Assembly (NCBI RefSeq): GCF_023898315.1
Contig: NC_064616.1
Location: 292,977,205 to 293,041,204, forward strand
DNA from: Schistocerca nitens
Lineage: Eukaryota > Arthropoda > Insecta > Orthoptera > Acrididae
Reading direction: 5' to 3'
Length of the DNA stretch: 64,000 nt
Shown: in pieces, positions 31,215-42,049 of the stretch
Position numbering within the stretch: position 1 is the first letter of the stretch
Layout of the letters: the number at the start of each line of letters is the position of its first letter
Translations under genes and position numbers: made by a program
Notes under the pieces: generated by a model
Seen by the model: only the letters and a program-made list of their open reading frames with translations
What the model was told of the DNA's origin: nothing
Database searches by the model: none

Positions 31215-32194
31215 CTGAAACTTCCCATCGCAACCCCCTCAGATTTAGTAGTAAAATGGTCCAGTGGATATCCCTTCAAAAACTGAACACATATCAAGCA
31301 TGGAAACAGGAAGAAAGTGTACTGACATGTGAAAAAATAAGCAAAATAGAAATGGTGAATGGCCCAAGTGAGTTCCAAGAAGCGCGGAGTCATGGTTGCG
31401 TGGTCACAGTGTTGGACTGCAAAGCTGGAGATCTGTGTTTTAATCTCTCCTCATACCCATTTTTTTCCCCCATAAATTTATGAATTGTCCGTCTGGTCAT
31501 TGACGTGTCTGTTCTCTTGTGTGATCTTGGAAACTGTCATGCTATACTTAGGTCACAGAATGTGAGTCATGTGGTAAGAATACATGATCGTCGCAAGTAA
31601 ATGTGATGAATAGTGAGAGCAGGCAGATGCTGCATGGACCTCTCGCAGAAATGAAATAAACAGGTGTGAACTATGTTACAACAAAGGAGTTCAAGAGTTA
31701 AAATATTTCTGAAATAAACGCAAGAGTAACAACTTGGGACCTGCATAGAACAAAGAGGAGGTACGTACGTCTGAGGGTCCCTGGCTTACACCTCGCTGTT
31801 GCAAATGGATGTTACACCATGAAATTGACAGAAATTTGAATTCATCAAACAGGCACATCAATGACTGGACAGACAGTTCATAATTTTGTGGAAAAGAAAA
31901 GAAAAAGAAGAAGAGAGAGGAAAAAAGGGGGAGGCAGAGAGAGACTTTATCACAGATCTCCCCCTTCGCAGTACATCATGACCACATAACCATGACATCA
32001 TTGTTAGTCAAATGCACTTGATGTTGCACATCTTTAGCTTGGACCATTAGCTGTTTCTACTTTGCTTCTTTTTTCACAGTTCAGTATACCTTCTTCCTCT
32101 TTTTATGCTTGATCTGTGTTCCGTTCTTGATGGGCTTTCCACTGGACAATGTCACCACTAAATCTGAGGGGGTTGTGATGGGGAGTTTCCCTTG
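31215..32194. mobile_element. Long-TIR element, copy A
   Basis: The left end (CTGAAACTTCCCATCGCAAC) and right end (complement: AAGGGAAACTCCCCATCACA) begin inverted arms of about 155 bp that share CCCCTCAGATTTAGT, CCAGTGG, TTGATCTG/CATATCAAG-like and AAAATAAGCAAAATAGAAA. Further in, both arms carry a tRNA-like stretch (31378-31445, GCGTGGTCACAGTGTTGGAC... with a degenerate B-box; inverted at about 31945-32000). The centre has no coding capacity. It is the same family as copies B (33.4 kb) and C (37.4 kb). Confidence 0.75.
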
Positions 32195-32284
32195 TTAGGT
32201 CAATTCAAATGGTCAATGTGCCTGCCTCTGCTTTTTTTTTTTTTTTTTTTTGAGAAGTTATTAGTTTGCGTCTTTGATGATAGG

Positions 32285-33260
32285 GTTTGAAACTGAGGTT
32301 CACCCTGCAGTTTTCAGTTCAAGGAGTTCCTTTCATGTTGTTTTGATGTTAACATGGTTCACAAGTGTTAAATTCAATTCTGCAGTGACATTTGCAGCCG
32401 CCATCCTCTTATTTTTTTGCCACAATCCTCTTTGATCAGTGTCTGTCATGATCAGTCAAAACATACTTTTGACCATGTTGTAACTTAGTCTATGATGTTT
32501 TTTAGTTTTCCCTGTATGTAGTATAAATATTCAGAATGGTGCCTCTTCAAACACCTCACACTTTGGCTACTTGGGTTATGTAAGCACTCATCATATGAGC
32601 ACCAACAATTTACCCAAATTTGAGGCCACTTAGCTCTGACATCGTGCACTCATGATTACCTCGAACACTATTCTGACCACGACTGACACTTGGAACATAT
32701 TGAGAACATTGAACAGCTGCCATTCATGGTCAACTGGCTGACTGCCTTGCACAGGCTGAATATTTTTATGATAAGGGTGGTATATAAAGATTGGCATAAT
32801 AATAGTTTGTAATCTTGATAATTACATTTAGCTGTCATGTTCAAAATTTTGGTAATTTATGCAGGCTTAATTCACTAATGAAGATTGTGATCTGGTTCAG
32901 AAAAATTGTGGCAACAAAAGTATGTCAGATCCTAGAATCTAACAAGCATAATGGCTAAAATGGCAAAAGTAATTTTGGGTGTGACCAATCTATACTACTG
33001 TACTATTAAAGACAAGTCGTTTGACATTGTTATTAAATTCTTGAAAAGTTCGTGGATTTACTTCAACTTTTTACACCACACACTAATGACCATCCAGATG
33101 AACACAGGCTATAAATTTTTAATATATATATTACATAAATATACTGCATATTTAATATATAAATGGGAAACATTGTTACCATATATTTTTAAAAAATTAG
33201 CTTTTCTTCAGGTGTGGAATGGCTAGCAATGCACTTATTTCTGGGTTCTTACTTCATGTA
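32285..33260. repeat. Left arm of a ~1-kb inverted duplication
   Basis: Read as reverse complement it follows 35558-38396 with interruptions. Matching blocks are TTTAGTTTTCCCTGTATG (about 32500) with CATACAGGGAAAACTGAAA (about 37363), ATAATAGTTTGTAATCTTGA with TCAAGATTACAGACTATTAT, GGCAAAAGTAATTTTGGGTG with CACCCAAAATTACTTTTGCC, and GCACTTATTTCTGGGTTCTT with AAGAACCCAGAAATAAGTGC. The outermost 200 bp (32285-32480) is a Tc1 transposase fragment on the minus strand that is likewise present at 38210-38396. Confidence 0.85.
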
Positions 33261-33367
33261 TGTATTGCCTGTTGTCCTACCACTTAGCAAAACAAGAATG
33301 GCTCCATCTAAGCTACTTATTTGGTTTTCATTGGCCCACATAGTACCACATAAGTAATAATTTCCTG

Positions 33368-33700
33368 AAAAAAAAAAAAAAAAAAAAAGCAGAGGTAGGT
33401 ACATTAACCATTTGAATTGACCTAACAAGGGAAACACCCCATCGCAACCCCCTCTGATCAAGTGGTAACACGGTCCAGTGGAAAGCCCGTCAAAAACTGA
33501 AGACAGATCAAGCATAAAAAGAGAATGAAGGTGCACTGAACTGTAAAAAGGCAAGCAAAATAGAAACGGTGAATGCTCCAAGCATAAGGTGTGCAACATT
33601 GAACGAGTTACAAGAACCACAGCATCATGGTTGCATGGTAACAGTATTGGACAGCAAAGCTCGAGATCCGTGATCAAATCTCCTTCGTGCCCAATAGAAG
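33368..33700 (+). mobile_element. Long-TIR element, copy B (one arm only) with A-tract
   Basis: An A-tract (33368-33388) is followed by GCAGAGGTAGGTACATTAAC, CATTTGAATTGACCTAACAA and the TIR AGGGAAACACCCCATCGC. The tRNA-like part (GGTTGCATGGTAACAGTATTGGACAGC) lies at about 33626-33655. No opposite arm follows. 33368-33600 is the inverted counterpart of 32035-32251 including the T-tract, so copies A and B share the same flank. Confidence 0.8.
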
Positions 33701-33750
33701 ACACTGTTATTAAATACTACAAAGTAAGTTATGTTAATACCAATTTGAAA

Positions 33751-35457
33751 TACAGGGTGTATATAATTAAAGTTAAACTTTCAAACCGCTGTAGAAATAA
33801 CACCACTGGTCAGAAGGCGTCAAATTGCAACAGAATATTATTGGAGAATGGTGAAAACGTATGGCAGAAGAAAAATAAATAGTTACAAAATGTAGCAATA
33901 GATGGTGCTGTAAGCATCATAATTTAATAGTGGTCAACTACAAATGACAAATGAATCATACAACAATGCCTAAGGTGTACATTTGAAGTTACACAAACTG
34001 TACTACTCTGTGCATGGGTGTACAGGTGTGATACTGTTAGTTACGTAAGCCCATCCACCATGGCAAGGTCATATCACATTGGATGCAAAAAATCAGTTTT
34101 TAATTGTCTTGATGCCAAAAATGGCATAAAAAGCATCAATCAAAATCAAATCAGATTATTGATTTCCGTGTGACTGATGCAAAAGATGTTCAATATGCTG
34201 TCCACCGTTTTCTGCAATAAGTTGAAATCGAGAAACAGCATGTTCCACAACTGATCAAAGTGTTTCCGGGGTCACATTCAGAATGTGATGTGCAGTGCAT
34301 GCCTTCAATGCATCTAAGTTTGCAATCAGAACACTGAACACAACATCTTTCAGATAGCCCCACTGCCAGAAGTCACATGAATTAAGATCAGATGATCGGG
34401 ATGGCCAGGCTGTACAGAAATGGCGGCTGCAAATTATAGCATTTCCAAAATGGCGCTTCAGCAGCTGCTTAACTGTATTTGCAGTGCATGGAGATGTGTC
34501 ATCTTGCATAAAAGTGATCCCATCCATGCTGTTGGAGAGCTGGAATGATGTGGTTGTGCACGAAACTCCCATAGCACTTACCAGTGACGGTACAGGTAAC
34601 AGGACCAGACTTTGAAAAAATATGGCCATAAACCTGCACCACACAGTGACCTTTTCAGGATGAAGTGGTACTGGTTGATTTGCGTGTGGATTTTCCATTG
34701 CCCATATTCGACAATTCTGTGTATTGACATATCCTGTCAAATGTAAGTGGACTTTGTCTGTCCACAATATCTTCCACGGCCAATCATTGTCCACTTCCAT
34801 GCTAGCAAGAAATTCTGAAGTGAAGATCTCTCTTGCTGGCAGGTCAACAGGAAGCAACTCGTGCACATGGGTAATTTTGAATGGAAAGCAAAGAAGGATG
34901 ACTCGTAGGATTTTACGCACCATGCTCACTGGTATGTCCAATCTTCGGGCCATTCTCTAGGCACTACACGTTTGCTCATCACCACTCATCTCCTCCTGCA
35001 TTGCTGTGGCCACTGCTTCCATTGACGTTGAATCAATTTGTTTCGTCCCTCTACCAGGTTGCACACCAAAAGAACCCGTCTTTTCGAATTTCCGAATCAT
35101 TTTCTCCAGACCCACAGCAGTCATCGGACCAACGCCTTTTTTCAAACCCTACTGTGTCTGGAACTTCTGCAGAGCAATGTGTATAGTAATCATTCTTGTA
35201 ATACAGCCTTACAAGCAGAGTGCGATGTTGCATTGAGGCAGTCATGGCAAACGTTACAGTTGCATGAGGAGGAAAAGCTTTGTACCCGGTGTGTTTATAC
35301 CAATTTCAATGGGTCGTGCACATGACAGGTGTTTTCATTTACATGTGTCTGACACATACAGCACGATCTACTGATCAATTTTCATACTGTTTTTTTTTCT
35401 TCTGCCATAACGTTTTCCTTCTACTCTGATAATAACTTTAATTATAATCACCCTGTA
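33751..35457 (-). mobile_element. mariner/Tc1-superfamily transposon, nearly intact
   Basis: Terminal inverted repeats TACAGGGTGTATATAATTAA (left) and TACAGGGTGATTATAATTAA (right, complement) define the ends, flanked by the TA dinucleotide. Length is about 1.7 kb. The transposase on the minus strand is open apart from one stop. It lies in the spacer between the two arms of the inverted duplication. Confidence 0.88.
34255..35145 (-). CDS. mariner-like transposase with a single premature stop
   Basis: Two open stretches in the same frame (35145-34957 and 34953-34255) are separated only by a TAG near 34960. The N-terminal part has KKGVGPMTAVGLEKMIRKFE (HTH). The long part begins MARRLDIPVSMVRKILR (second HTH). 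It then has WKILWTDKVHLHLTGYVNTQ (first catalytic aspartate; the usual E of TDEVHF is K), MDGITFMQDDTSPCTANTVK (second aspartate) and WPSRSSDLNSCDFWQWGYLK (third aspartate), and ends HHILNVTPETL, after which the sequence continues out of frame. Family members cut and paste their element at TA sites. Only light damage is visible, so it is a fairly recent copy. Confidence 0.85.
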
Positions 35458-35675
35458 CATTGAATTTACACAACTCAGTAATTAATGTAGGCAGGCTGGC
35501 ATAAAAGAGAATGCACTAATCAAACCCAATAATTAGAAAGTGTAATGTGTGCCAAGTTACATGAAATAAGAACCCAGAAATAAGTGCATTTCCAGCCATT
35601 CTATACCTGAAGAAAAGCTAATTTTTTTTTTAATATTTAGTAACAATGTTTCCCATTTATATATTACATATACTG

Positions 35676-35676
<1 letters not shown>

Positions 35677-35754
<78 letters not shown>
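35677..35754. repeat. (TA)n microsatellite
   Basis: About 75 nt of almost pure TA directly before the palindromic element. Confidence 0.95.
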
Positions 35755-35756
<2 letters not shown>

Positions 35757-35759
<3 letters not shown>

Positions 35760-36345
35760 AAGATGATGAGACTTACCAAACAAAAGCGCTGGCAGGTCGA
35801 TAGACACACAAACAAACACAAATATACACACAAAATTCAAGCTTTCGCAACAAACTGTTGCCTCATCAGGAAAGAGGGAAGGAGAGGGAAAGACGAAAGG
35901 ATGTGGGTTTTAAGGGAGAGGGTAAGGAGTCATTCCAATCCCGGGAGCGGAAAGACTTACCTTAGGGGGAAAAAAGGACAGGTATACACTCGCACACACA
36001 CACATATCCATCCACACATACAGACACAAGCAGACATATTTAAAAGACCATTGGTCTTTAAATATGTCTGCTTGTGTCTGTATGTGTGGATGGATATGTG
36101 TGTGTGTGCGAGTGTATACCTGTCCTTTTTTCCCCCTAAGGTAAGTCTTTCCGCTCCCGTGATTGGAATGACTCCTTACCCTCTCCCTTAAAACCCACAT
36201 CCTTTCGTCTTTCCCTCTCCTTCCCTCTTTCCTGATGAGGCAACAGTTTGTTGCGAAAGCTTGAATTTTGTGTGTATATTTGTGTTTGTTTGTGTGTCTA
36301 TTGACCTGCCAGCGCTTTTGTTTGGTAAGTCTCATCATCTTTCTT
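35757..36345. repeat. Near-perfect ~590-bp palindrome
   Basis: 35757-36048 is followed at once by its reverse complement to about 36345. The centre is AGACCATTGGTCT and there are only a handful of mismatches (for example AATCCCGGGAGCGG against the complement of CCGCTCCCGTGATT, and one extra A near the centre). Outer ends read AAAGAAAGATGATGAGACTT and its complement. Because it is a palindrome, plus (35763-36191) and minus (35910-36365) frames give almost the same peptide, so neither should be read as a gene. I recognise the half-unit as a dispersed orthopteran repeat. Confidence 0.95.
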
Positions 36346-36492
36346 TTTAGATATATTTTTTCCACGTGGAATGTTTCCCTAGCCTGTGTTCATCTGGATG
36401 TTCATTAGAGTGTGGTGTAAAAATTTGAAGTAAATCCAAGAACTTTTCGAGGTATTTGGTAACAATGTCATACGACTTGTCCTTATATTGGA

Positions 36493-36951
36493 CCATAGTA
36501 TAGATTGTATTGTATTGTATGTTAACCGGGAACTTAGAAATGACAGAGAGGCTCCATCCCCGCCGCAGCCACAGTGGTCCACAACCCCACACTGAACCCA
36601 GGGTTATTGTGCAGTTCGTTTGGCCCCCTGTGCCTCCCCCTTCCCCCAGGGAACGTCTCATACCAGACGAGTGCTTGCGTGGTAGAGTAATGGTGGTGTA
36701 TGCATACGTGGAGAACTTTTTGCACAGCAATCGCCGCCATAGTGTAGCTGAGGCAGAATAATGGGAACCAGCCCGCATTCACCGAGGCAGATGGAAAACT
36801 GCCTAAATACCATCCACAGACTGGCCAGCTCACCGGACCTAGGCACAAGACCTCCTTGTGGATTCGGGCCAGAGACCAGGTGCTCCTTCCCACTCCAGAA
36901 AGCCATGTGTTAGACTGCTCAGCTAACTGGGCTGGCCATAGTATAGATTGG
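36493..36951 (+). mobile_element. SINE-like element with 15-bp target duplication
   Basis: The body 36508-36936 is flanked by CCATAGTATAGATTG at 36493-36507 and 36937-36951. It contains blocks I recognise from a widespread insect repeat: TTAACCGGGAACTTAGAAAT, GAGGCTCCATCCCCGCCGCA, CAGGGAACGTCTCATACCAG and ATCGCCGCCATAGTGTAGCT. It ends in the tRNA-like complement TTAGACTGCTCAGCTAACTG. The corresponding point of the left arm (about 32982) is uninterrupted. Confidence 0.9.
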
Positions 36952-37395
36952 TCACACCCAAAATTACTTTTGCCATTTTAGCCATTATACTTGCTAGATT
37001 ACAGGATTTGACTACTTTTGTTGCTACACTTTTTCTGAACCAGATAACAATCTTCATTAGTGAATTAAGTTTGTGATTAAGACTACATAAATTAGCAAAA
37101 TTTTGAACATGACAGCTTTACACATTTTCTAAACAGCTGTCTCTTAGTTAAAGCAAATGATTCCTGGAATTTGTAAGTCATCTACATTATTAAATTTTTG
37201 CCCTACATTTTTATAAACTAAATGTAATTATCAAGATTACAGACTATTATTTTGCCAGTCTTTATGTGCCACCCCTACTATAAAAATATTCAGGCCTTGC
37301 AAGGCAATTAATCAGTTGGCTATGAATGGCAGCTATTCAGTGTCTTGAATATTTATACTACATACAGGGAAAACTGAAAAACATTATACACTAAT

Positions 37396-38193
37396 AAGGG
37401 AAACTCCCCATCGCACCCCCCTCAGATTTAGTTATAAGTTGGCACAGTGGATAGGTTTGAAAAACTAAACACAGATCAATTGAGAAAACAGGAAGAAGTT
37501 GTGTGGAACTATGAAAAAATAAGCAAAATATACAAACTGAGTAGTCCATGTGCAAGATATACAACATCAAGGATAGTGTGAGCTCAGGAGCACCGTGGTC
37601 CCGTGGTTAGTGTGAGCAGCTGCGGTATGAGAGGTCCTTGGTTCAAGTCTTCCCTTGGGTGAAAAGTTTACTTTCTTTATTTTCGCAAAGTTATGATCTG
37701 TCCGTTCGTTCATTGATGTCTCTGTTCACTGTAATAAGTTTAGTGTCTATGTTTTGCTAGCACACGGCAAAAACGTGCGATTAGTAAACGAAAGGACGTG
37801 CCTCTCCAATGGAAACCGAAAACATTTGATCGCAAGGTCATAGGTCAACCGATTCCTCCACAGGAAAACATGTCTGATATATTCTATACGACACTGGTGA
37901 CGGCATGTGCGTCACATGACAGGAATATGTTGTCAACCCACCGAAGCAAGGACCTCTCGTTCCGCAGCTGCTCACACTAACCACGGGACCACAGCACTCC
38001 CAAGCTTGCTATTTCCTTGTTGTTGCCTATCTTGTGCATGAACTACTCAGTTTGTATATTTTGCTTATTTTTTCATAGTTCCACACAACTTCTTCCTGTT
38101 TTCTCAATTGATCTGTGTTCAGTTTTTCAAGGCCTAGCCACTGTGCCAACTTATAACTAAACCTGAGGGGGGTGCAATGGGGAGGTTCCCTTG
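37396..38193. mobile_element. Long-TIR element, copy C (complete)
   Basis: The arms run 37396-37650 and about 37945-38193. They share AAGGGAAACTCCCCATCGCA and its complement, GATCAATTGAGAAAACAGGA, ATGAAAAAATAAGCAAAATA and a tRNA-like segment (CCGTGGTCCCGTGGTTAGTG... GGTTCAAGTC) that is itself repeated inverted at about 37945-37995. The middle 300 bp is non-coding (the 60-codon frame at 37798 has no homology that I see). It is inserted in the Tc1 remnant/inverted arm: the left arm at 32485 lacks it. Confidence 0.85.
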
Positions 38194-38195
38194 TA

Positions 38196-39045
38196 AGTAA
38201 TAACGTGGACAAAAGTGTGAGTTTATTGATCATGACAGACAGTGATTGAAGAGTATTGTGATGAAAACTATGAGAACAAAGCTGCAAAAATCACTGCAGA
38301 ACTGAATTTCGCCCTTGTGAACCCTGTTAACACCAAAACAACATGAAAGGAACTCCACGGAGTGGAAACTGCAGGGTGAACTGTAATTTCAAATGCATGT
38401 AACGGGAAAATGTTGTGACGGAACCATAAAACCTGGACTATGGAACAATGGAAGAAAGTCATTTGGTCAGGTGAGTCTTGTTTCACACTGCTCCCAACTT
38501 CTGACTGAGTTTATGCTCCAAGAGTGAAACATGGCGGGGCTGCAGTGATGATTTGGGCAGACACATCAAGGTATTCCATGAGACCTGACATTACACTGCA
38601 AGGCCACAATACTGCCAAGGATTATGTGACCATTTCGGCTCATCAGGTCCACCCCATAGTACATTATTTGTTCCCCAATGATGATGCTGTGTTTCAAAAT
38701 GACTGCCTCTTCACACAGCTCACAACATCGATGACTGGTTTTGGAATCATGAAGATGAACTGTTGCATGACCACAATCACCAGATCTCAATATTACTGAG
38801 ACTTTGTGTCTGCTTTGGAGAGAAGTGTACATGATCGTTGTCCAACTCCATAACTGTTACCTGTACTTTCCACTATTTTTCAGGAAGAATGGTATAACAT
38901 TCCCCTGAAAATCATATGGGGATCTTTTATTCATCCATTCCAAAATGGCTGGAAGTTTTTTTGAATGCCATCGGGTTTTCTGCACCATGTTAGGCATGGT
39001 AATGTGTTATCTTTTTGGTGTTTCCATATTTTTGTCAACCCCCTG
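38196..39045 (+). pseudogene. Tc1-like transposase remnant
   Basis: Plus-strand frames give AKITAELNFALVNPVNTKTT (HTH part), WTMEQWKKVIWSGESCFTLL (first catalytic block, SDES to SGES), VKHGGAAVMIWADTSRYSM, HPIVHYLFPNDDAVFQNDCL (second block, usually FQDDNAP) and a C-terminal EEWYNIPLKIIWG-like end. GGTGTTTCCATATTTTTGTC at about 39018-39037 is typical of a Tc1 terminus. Stops break it repeatedly. A piece of the same family is at 32285-32480. Confidence 0.8.
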
Positions 39046-41032
39046 CAAAATGATGTGTTACAGCAATCAGTTTTAAACATGGTAACATTTCTGTGTAAAG
39101 AGTTTGCAATTATTTGTTGGAATCTTCATTTTTATCGAGATTTATGGGACACTTATGTGCATGAACATTTAATTTGTTGTCAGTTTTGGTAAAATATGGT
39201 TTTCAAAAAGACAATTGTACATACTGTCAGTGGTTATTGAACTTCAGTTAGTGGATGATTAATCAGACTATGTTGAGGGTGAATTCAGCGAGTTATAAAG
39301 TAATGCTGGGCAACAGCAAAGAATGAGATTAATGAATTACCACAGAGTGAGAATTTCGGTTAAGATATCAAGATATAAGGGTGCTGTACTTGGCTGTTAA
39401 ATGATAATGTGTTGGGTGAAAATTGACTGCACAAGTTTTAAGAGAGCTACTGGTGCAACAACAAGGAAAGTACTGTTATTTGTTAGAGACTGTAAGGAGT
39501 AAGAGTATGTTAAGGAAAATAAATGTGCATACTCATGAATCTGAAATCCCGTGGTATTACATTCATTATTGTTGAGAGAAGTTAGAATATCCAAAAAAAA
39601 TTTCAGTTTGAGACTACGGAGGACAGAAGATTCTACAACCAAGTATATCCATTTACTAGCTGTAGTCAAGGAAAGTCATTTCTTACTTATCTCTCCTGTT
39701 TAATTCCAGTACCCAAACTAAAAATAATTACGCTTGTACACTGCTTGACTTCTTTTTCGTACATTTATTTCCGTTACATGTGGGGACCCAACCTCTACTA
39801 CAAAGCTGAGATTAACCACACCCAGCCTCCAACCGTTTTACTTTTTTCCACTTATAGCTGTCAAATGGTGCTCATATTAACTGGGGTGTCCAGAAGCAGA
39901 CTGCAGAAAATCCATTTGTTTTCTAAAATGAATTGTTGCCACCATTTTGTTCTCTATGCTGCCATCTATCGATTACACACTTAAAACACAATCAAAGCAG
40001 CTTGTGTCTGCCCTAAAACATACCTGCAAAATAGGCTATGGATGTAAAAGTCCATGTATCCACTTCTGGTTGCAAAGCAAAACTGAATACATGCTTTGCA
40101 TGATAAAGTGGCAGAAAATTTGTATATCCATAGCAAATGCCATTATCAAACAAAGGAATGCCTTGAAAATAAGGTCGCTAGTTCAATCTCTAGTAGGGTT
40201 CATTTTTGTGTTAACAATAATGACAGGAAATATATTAGCTGCTAATGACTCACCATGTGCATCAGGAGGGTGACAGAAAATCAATGTTCAGGAGGTGCAG
40301 AGATCAACCTTCTGTGGGATGTATGTATTACACTCCAAAAAATGGACATCATCAATATTCAAGAAACCTTCAGAACAAACCATTAAGTTGCACTGTGGAC
40401 ACTGAATGAAAAATGGTGCACCGCAGTGATAACAAAGGTTCACATCAAGATCAAAGGCGAACTCCTTGGGAGTTACACACCATGCAGGACATTCAGCTAG
40501 GTATCCACTCTGAAAGAGTGATGGAAGGTGATGGCATGTAACTGAATGCAAAACAATCTGTCGTGGAACTTATCATGAAATTAGCTATCCTTTAAGGTGT
40601 AGCTGTAGATAGTGCGATAATATGATTTACAGGTGGGGGAGGGGGGGGGGGGAGGGGGGATGAAACATCCAGAGGTGGAATTTGTCCAGTGGTTTCAGAT
40701 GACAAGAACTGCAGTGTCACACACTTATACTTTGCTCTAAAGGAGTACGAGTTTTACACACAAACCAGGAATGAAGCAAGTGCAAATTTTTAAGTTGTTT
40801 TGACCAGCTATTGGCCAAAAGCAGTGCTTATACTATTTTTGTAGTTCTCTTACACCCATTTTCCCACTCTTGCCTGCTGTGATTTAAATATTCCCTACTG
40901 CCCTTGCAAAATCATGCACATGAGAAGGAATCATAGGGGGCAGAGCACCTCAAGCTTCTCACTGCACAATAAATAACTTTCCAGCCAATTTACCATCCAG
41001 ATTAACAATCAGCATAATTATATATGAATGTG
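39046..41032. other. No gene recognised; low-complexity G-tract included
   Basis: The frame at 39397-39669 has no domain. At 40288-40551 on the minus strand a Cys-rich frame (CPAWC, CYHCGAPFFIQCPQC) might be a relic of a zinc-binding domain, possibly belonging with the CENP-B-type fragment at 41.0 kb. Around 40165-40200 GGTCGCTAGTTCAATCTCTA resembles a pol III B-box. A G-rich tract lies at about 40634-40660. Confidence 0.35.
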
Positions 41033-41374
41033 TTAAGGTACTGATGTTAGTTGATCTTGATACAACTCTCTTGGTACCTCTAATTTCCAGGCTTCCTTTT
41101 GTATGCATTTCTTCTTCAAATCCCGATTGGTCAGAGTTGAAAACAAATTCTTTACTGACAATGGGATAAGTTTGTTTATCTCATCTACAAATTTTTGGGC
41201 CAATTCCACTATTAGCTGTGCATCATCAAGTTGACATTTTGTTTGAAGTTTTGTTATTTTACGTCCTCTAATTCTGTAGCACTGTTTGAAGTTATGCAAC
41301 CATCCCCTGCTTCTCTTGAAATCACTGTAATCTTTGTCGTGTACAATTTTGTGTAGGAAGTTACTATCCTGCAC
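41033..41374 (-). pseudogene. CENP-B/pogo-type DNA-binding domain fragment
   Basis: The 113-codon frame reads DFKRSRGWLHNFKQCYRIRG and RKITKLQ, the pattern of the second HTH of CENP-B/Tigger/pogo transposases (F..S.GWL..F..R..I..R). It is followed by LAQKFVDEINKLIP and a KEAWKLEVPRELYQDQLTS stretch leading to the expected DDE region. The rest of the transposase is not recognisable. It may be a decayed pogo-group element. Confidence 0.55.
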
Positions 41375-41829
41375 ATCCTGTAACTTGTATCAAGCATCCT
41401 TGAAACACGCAAACACTAGTAACAAATGCAACTTGTTCTCCCTTGAATATCCATAATTTTTCTTATGCACTACACAGTCATATTGCCGCATACTTATTCG
41501 AAATCTTTTCATAATATTTTTTTTTTCTTTCTTTTTTACTATGTTGCGGATCATCTTCCACATTTGTGATTATGTTTAGTATCCACTACTTTTATGACAA
41601 TTGTCCTTTACAGCGTTTTGCTGGAGATGGTATTTGTGGCTTTCTGTCCAACAAGGATGATGATGAACTACAAGACTTAACACTTGTTTCTATATCACTT
41701 TCACTTGTTAAGCACGTTATCATCATCATTGTACTCCTGGTGCACATTGTCCGCACAGTCGAGTGTATTTGACACCACACCTTCCATTGACCCATCTGGC
41801 AGAAATGCTAACATTTCATCTGCCACTTC

Positions 41830-42049
41830 TTTCTCACTCTGTGCCGGCCGAAGTGGCCGCGCGGTTCTGGCGCTGCAGTCTAGAACCGCGAGACCGCTAT
41901 GGTCGCAGGTTCGAATCCTGCCTCGGGCATGGATGTGTGTGATGTTCTTAGGTTAGTTAGGTTTAACTAGTTCTAAGTTCTAGGGGACTAATGACCTCAG
42001 CAGTTGAGTCCCATAGTGCTCAGAGCCATTTGAACCATTTCTCACTCTG
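41830..42049 (+). mobile_element. tRNA-derived SINE, full length, 12-bp target duplication
   Basis: The body 41842-42037 starts GCCGGCCGAAGTGGCCGCGC (head, A-box), with TCTAGAACCGCGAGACCGCT, the B-box GGTTCGAATCCTGCCTCGGG and the tail TTAGTTAGGTTTAACTAG, ending CATTTGAACCAT. It is flanked by TTTCTCACTCTG at 41830-41841 and 42038-42049. It is the full-length relative of the copy at 17.06 kb and sits inside otherwise unrecognised sequence. Confidence 0.94.

Larger units (their letters stand above)
35558..37395. repeat. Right arm of the ~1-kb inverted duplication, split by insertions
   Basis: Homologous pieces are 35558-35676, 36380-36507 and 36951-37395 (continuing at 38196-38396 beyond copy C). 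They are inverted relative to 32285-33260. The insertions that split them are a TA microsatellite plus a palindromic element (35677-36350), a SINE (36508-36936) and the long-TIR copy C (37396-38193). The left arm lacks all of these. Confidence 0.85.

Noticed and set aside
35763-36365. Two antiparallel open frames encoding almost the same 142-151-residue protein
   Set aside because: They are a by-product of the palindrome, and the sequence is a known type of dispersed repeat with low-complexity CA/GT-derived residues.
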